From positions 1 to 7,186 of the forward strand of contig DATHSN010000264.1 of the NCBI GenBank assembly GCA_035464115.1: a DNA stretch of 7,186 nucleotides. Reading direction: 5' to 3'. Below, one piece after another: positions 4,943 through 7,186 of the stretch. A program made the position numbers and the translations under genes. The notes below the pieces were generated by a model. It worked only from the letters and a program-made list of their open reading frames with translations, was not told the DNA's origin and did not search any database. The DNA is from DATHSN01 sp035464115. Its GTDB lineage: Bacteria; Actinomycetota; Acidimicrobiia; Acidimicrobiales; SKKL01. Each line of letters begins with the position of its first letter. Within the stretch, counting starts at the first letter, position 1.

Positions 4943-6531
4943 GCGCGCTCACCGGCACCCGCACGCTCGTGCGCTTCGCGCTGCGGCGCGACCGGGTGCG
5001 CCTGCCCACGTGGATCGCGGCGATCACCGCGCTCATGGCGGTCTCGGCGGCCAGCGTCGTCGGGCTCTACACCACCGAGGCCGAGCTGCTCACCTACAGC
5101 CGCCTCGTCCAGGGCAACGCCGCCATGGTGGTGCAGGCCGGCCCCGGCTTCGGGCTCGACGAGCCGACCACGGGGGCGATCGTCGTCAACGAGGCGCTGC
5201 TGTGGGGTGTGGTGGCCGTGGGCCTGATGGGCGTCTTCGCGGTGGCGCGCCACACCCGCGCCGAGGAGGAGACCGGGCGCGCCGAGCTGCTGCGCGCCAC
5301 CGTCGTGGGCCGCGACGCACCCGCCGCGGCCACCGCCGTCGTGGTGGCGCTCGCCGACCTGGCCGTGGGCGCCCTCGTCGCCCTGGCCCTCGTGGTGCTC
5401 GGGTTGCCGGTCGCCGGGTCGATCGCGCTCGGCGCCGCCCTCGCCGCCGCCGGTGCGGTGTTCGCCGCGGTCACCGCCGTCGCCGCGCAGGTCACGACCA
5501 CCGCACGCGGCGCCATCGGGATCGGGGTCGGCGCCATCGGTGTGTCGTTCGTGCTCCGCGCCATCGGCGACGTGCGCGGCGGACCGCTCTCGTGGTTCTC
5601 GCCCATCGGCTGGGCCCACCGGGTCCGCCCCTTCGCCGACGAGCAGTGGTGGGTGCTGGGGCTGGCCGTCGCCGTCGCCGCCGCGCTCACCGGCCTCGCG
5701 TTCGCGCTCACCGCGCGGCGCGACCTGGGCGCGGGGCTGCTGTCGGAGCAGCCCGGTCCGGCCGAGCCGGCCGAGTGGCTGCTGAGCCCCCTCGGGCTCG
5801 CCGTCCGGCTGCAGCGGGGAGCGCTCATCGGCTGGGTGTCGGGGCTCGCGGTGCTGGGCGCCTTCTACGGCGTGGTCGGCGACGAAGCCGAGCAGATGAT
5901 CGCCGACAACCCCGACCTCGCCGACTTCTTCGCCCAGCTCGGCAGCGGGTCGGTGGTCGACGCCTTCTTCGCCACGGGCCTGTTGATGCTGGCGCTCATG
6001 GCCTCGGGCTTCACCGTGTCATCGGTGCTGCGGCTGCGGAGCGAGGAGACGGCCGGCCGCGCCGACCCCCTCCTGGCCGGGGTGGTCCCCCGGCGGCGGT
6101 GGATGGCGTCGCACCTGGTGGTCGCGCTCGTGGGGTCCCTCCTCGTGGTGGGCGCCGGTGGGGTGGGCGCGGGGGCCGGCTACGCCATCGTCACCGGCGA
6201 CGCCAGCCAGGTCGCCCGCCTGCTCGGCGCCGCGCTGGTGCACCTGCCGGCCGTGGCCGTGCTGGGCGCGCTGACGGTGGCCCTCTTCGGCCTGATCCCG
6301 CGCTGGGCGCTGCTCGGGTGGGCCGGGGTCGCGGTGGCCGTGGTGGTCGGCATCTTCGGCGAGCTGCTCCAGCTCCCCGACGCGGTGCGCGCCGTGTCAC
6401 CGTTCGAGCACGCGCCCGCCCTCCCCGCCGCCGAGCTCGACCTGATGCCGTTGGCGGTCACGGCCGCCGTGGCCCTGGCGCTGGGCGCAGCCGGGTTCCT
6501 CGGCTTCCGCGCCCGCGACGTCGACCTCTGA
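4939..6531 (+). CDS. ABC-2 type permease with two homologous halves (antibiotic/polyketide exporter type)
   Basis: A 530-residue integral membrane protein with about twelve hydrophobic segments. ATG 4939 overlaps the ATPase TGA by ATGA; no separate ribosome site is needed if translation is coupled. A 19-residue motif occurs twice: R-A-E-E-E-T-G-R-A...V-V-G-R at 107-125 and R-S-E-E-T-A-G-R-A...V-V-P-R at 367-385. Each follows a membrane segment and precedes another, so the protein is two fused ABC-2-like halves. This would let one chain supply both membrane halves of the transporter. Other family blocks are GPLSWFSPIGWAHRVRPF (from about 215) and SPLGLAVRLQRGALIGW (from 283). The arrangement matches exporter permeases of the TnrB3 type (tetronasin-resistance-like). 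Function is inferred as export of a hydrophobic compound or drug together with the adjacent ATPase. There are no biosynthetic genes nearby, so resistance or housekeeping export is as likely as self-protection. Confidence 0.9.
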   Translation: MSALTGTRTLVRFALRRDRVRLPTWIAAITALMAVSAASVVGLYTTEAELLTYSRLVQGNAAMVVQAGPGFGLDEPTTGAIVVNEALLWGVVAVGLMGVFAVARHTRAEEETGRAELLRATVVGRDAPAAATAVVVALADLAVGALVALALVVLGLPVAGSIALGAALAAAGAVFAAVTAVAAQVTTTARGAIGIGVGAIGVSFVLRAIGDVRGGPLSWFSPIGWAHRVRPFADEQWWVLGLAVAVAAALTGLAFALTARRDLGAGLLSEQPGPAEPAEWLLSPLGLAVRLQRGALIGWVSGLAVLGAFYGVVGDEAEQMIADNPDLADFFAQLGSGSVVDAFFATGLLMLALMASGFTVSSVLRLRSEETAGRADPLLAGVVPRRRWMASHLVVALVGSLLVVGAGGVGAGAGYAIVTGDASQVARLLGAALVHLPAVAVLGALTVALFGLIPRWALLGWAGVAVAVVVGIFGELLQLPDAVRAVSPFEHAPALPAAELDLMPLAVTAAVALALGAAGFLGFRARDVDL

Positions 6532-6545
6532 CCCGCATCGGCCTC

Positions 6546-6590
6546 GGGCGAGCTAGCTGGAGCGGACCTGGCGACCGCCGTCGCTCGCCC
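6546..6590. terminator. Inverted repeat at the convergent 3' ends, possible weak bidirectional terminator
   Basis: GGGCGAGC at 6546-6553 and GCTCGCCC at 6583-6590 form a perfect 8-bp stem with a long 29-base loop. It sits between or within the 3' ends of the converging permease and DUF4203-like genes, which are separated by only 21 bases. There is no T-tract and the loop is long, so this is tentative. Confidence 0.2.
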
Positions 6591-7186
6591 AGCGTCCCCG
6601 CAGGCCCCCCTGCAGCGAGTCGAGCGTCCGCAGCTGCGCCACCACGCCGACCAGGGCGATCGCCACGTAGAGCAGCCACCACCCCGGCGCCTCCTGGATG
6701 CGGTCGGCCACCGACACCGACTCGAGGTCCGACGCGTCGAGCGCGCCGACGAGCAACATCACCCCCGTGACCGACGCCGTGGCGCCGGCCATGGCGGTCA
6801 GCACCGTGAGCAGCACCATGGGCACGTCGGCGACGATCGCCACGAAGGCGAGGAGGGTGCCGGCGACGAGGCCGCCGAGCACGATCGCCCACGCCCAGCT
6901 CACGTCGAGCGCCACCATGAGGCTCGACCCGAGCGCGAAGCCGATGGCGCCCATCCCGATGAGGACCGACACCTCGTAGTACGTGTAGACGAGCACGCCG
7001 AACAGCGCCGCCACGGCCACCCCGCCGAGCCACGAGGCGAGGCCACCGAGGAGCCCGTCGCCGGTGACCGCCCCGATCGCGGCCGCCCCGACCACGAACC
7101 CGGTGAACGCGCCCCACACCGGGATGACCAGCCGCATCGTCAGATAGCCACGGAGGGCGAAGAGCGCCCCCACCGCGAGCGCCAGG
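6553..7186 (-). CDS. DUF4203-like multi-pass membrane protein, N-terminus outside window
   Basis: Stop TAG at 6553-6555; 210 residues lie inside the window and the frame stays open to the right edge. A GTG at 7173 could start the protein, but the codons before it read LALA and join a hydrophobic segment (LALAVGALFALRG), so the true start is probably just outside. After it come MRLVIPVWGAFTGFVVGAA, a Gly-rich helix pair ending in VLVYTYYEVSVLIGMG, and further membrane segments, about seven in all, then a short basic C-terminal tail with RTLDSLQGGLRGRW. The pattern of a GY...R-L-V-P-WGAF-GF-G start and a conserved YYE-type motif resembles DUF4203/TMEM198-like proteins. Function is unknown for the family. 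It converges on the ABC permease gene, so it is not in the same operon. Confidence 0.75.
   Translation of the reverse strand, partial: LALAVGALFALRGYLTMRLVIPVWGAFTGFVVGAAAIGAVTGDGLLGGLASWLGGVAVAALFGVLVYTYYEVSVLIGMGAIGFALGSSLMVALDVSWAWAIVLGGLVAGTLLAFVAIVADVPMVLLTVLTAMAGATASVTGVMLLVGALDASDLESVSVADRIQEAPGWWLLYVAIALVGVVAQLRTLDSLQGGLRGRWASDGGRQVRSS

Noticed and set aside
4812..6770. 652-codon plus-strand open frame over the permease
   Set aside because: Out of frame with the permease and dominated by Arg/Pro/Gly runs; the permease frame has clear membrane segments and family motifs.
6458..7117. 219-codon minus-strand open frame opposite the permease end and overlapping the DUF4203-like gene
   Set aside because: Arg/Gly-rich shadow; the other minus-strand frame here encodes a coherent multi-pass membrane protein.

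Overview
The window is very GC-rich throughout, with strong G/C preference at third codon positions, GTG starts, few Shine-Dalgarno sequences and long spurious open frames on the opposite strand. With the protein families present (a DUF222/13E12-type protein, an AT3-SGNH acyltransferase, a drug-exporter-type ABC-2 pair and a DUF4203-like membrane protein), this suggests a chromosomal piece of a high-GC actinomycete-type bacterium. Acidimicrobiia-like is my guess from family content, not something the sequence proves.

Layout: (1) 1-681, minus: N-terminal 227 codons of a DUF222 protein, probably an HNH endonuclease whose C-terminal nuclease domain lies beyond the left edge. (2) 682-1076: a 395-base intergenic stretch dominated by six copies of the palindrome TGCCGCGGCA at an exact 49-bp pitch. 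Two further copies lie inside the DUF222 gene at a frame-preserving 45-bp pitch. (3) 1077-1907, minus: class II aldolase/adducin-like protein. (4) A short divergent gap, then on the plus strand 1986-3956: membrane acyltransferase fused to an extracytoplasmic SGNH domain. (5) A hairpin and a candidate leaderless promoter, then a two-gene operon 3998-4942 and 4939-6531: ABC ATPase and two-fold duplicated ABC-2 permease of the type annotated as antibiotic/polyketide exporters, joined by an ATGA stop/start overlap. (6) Converging from the right edge, 6553-7186, minus: a multi-pass DUF4203-like membrane protein without its N-terminus.

The genes do not form one pathway. The ABC pair is a clear functional unit (ATP-driven export). 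The acyltransferase probably acylates an envelope or secreted glycan. The aldolase-like protein stands alone. The most unusual element is the 49-bp palindromic array next to the DUF222 gene, together with its frame-adjusted relatives inside that gene. It is not CRISPR and not coding, and its regular pitch plus its occurrence in the linker of a mobile-type nuclease gene make it the best candidate here for an undescribed element.
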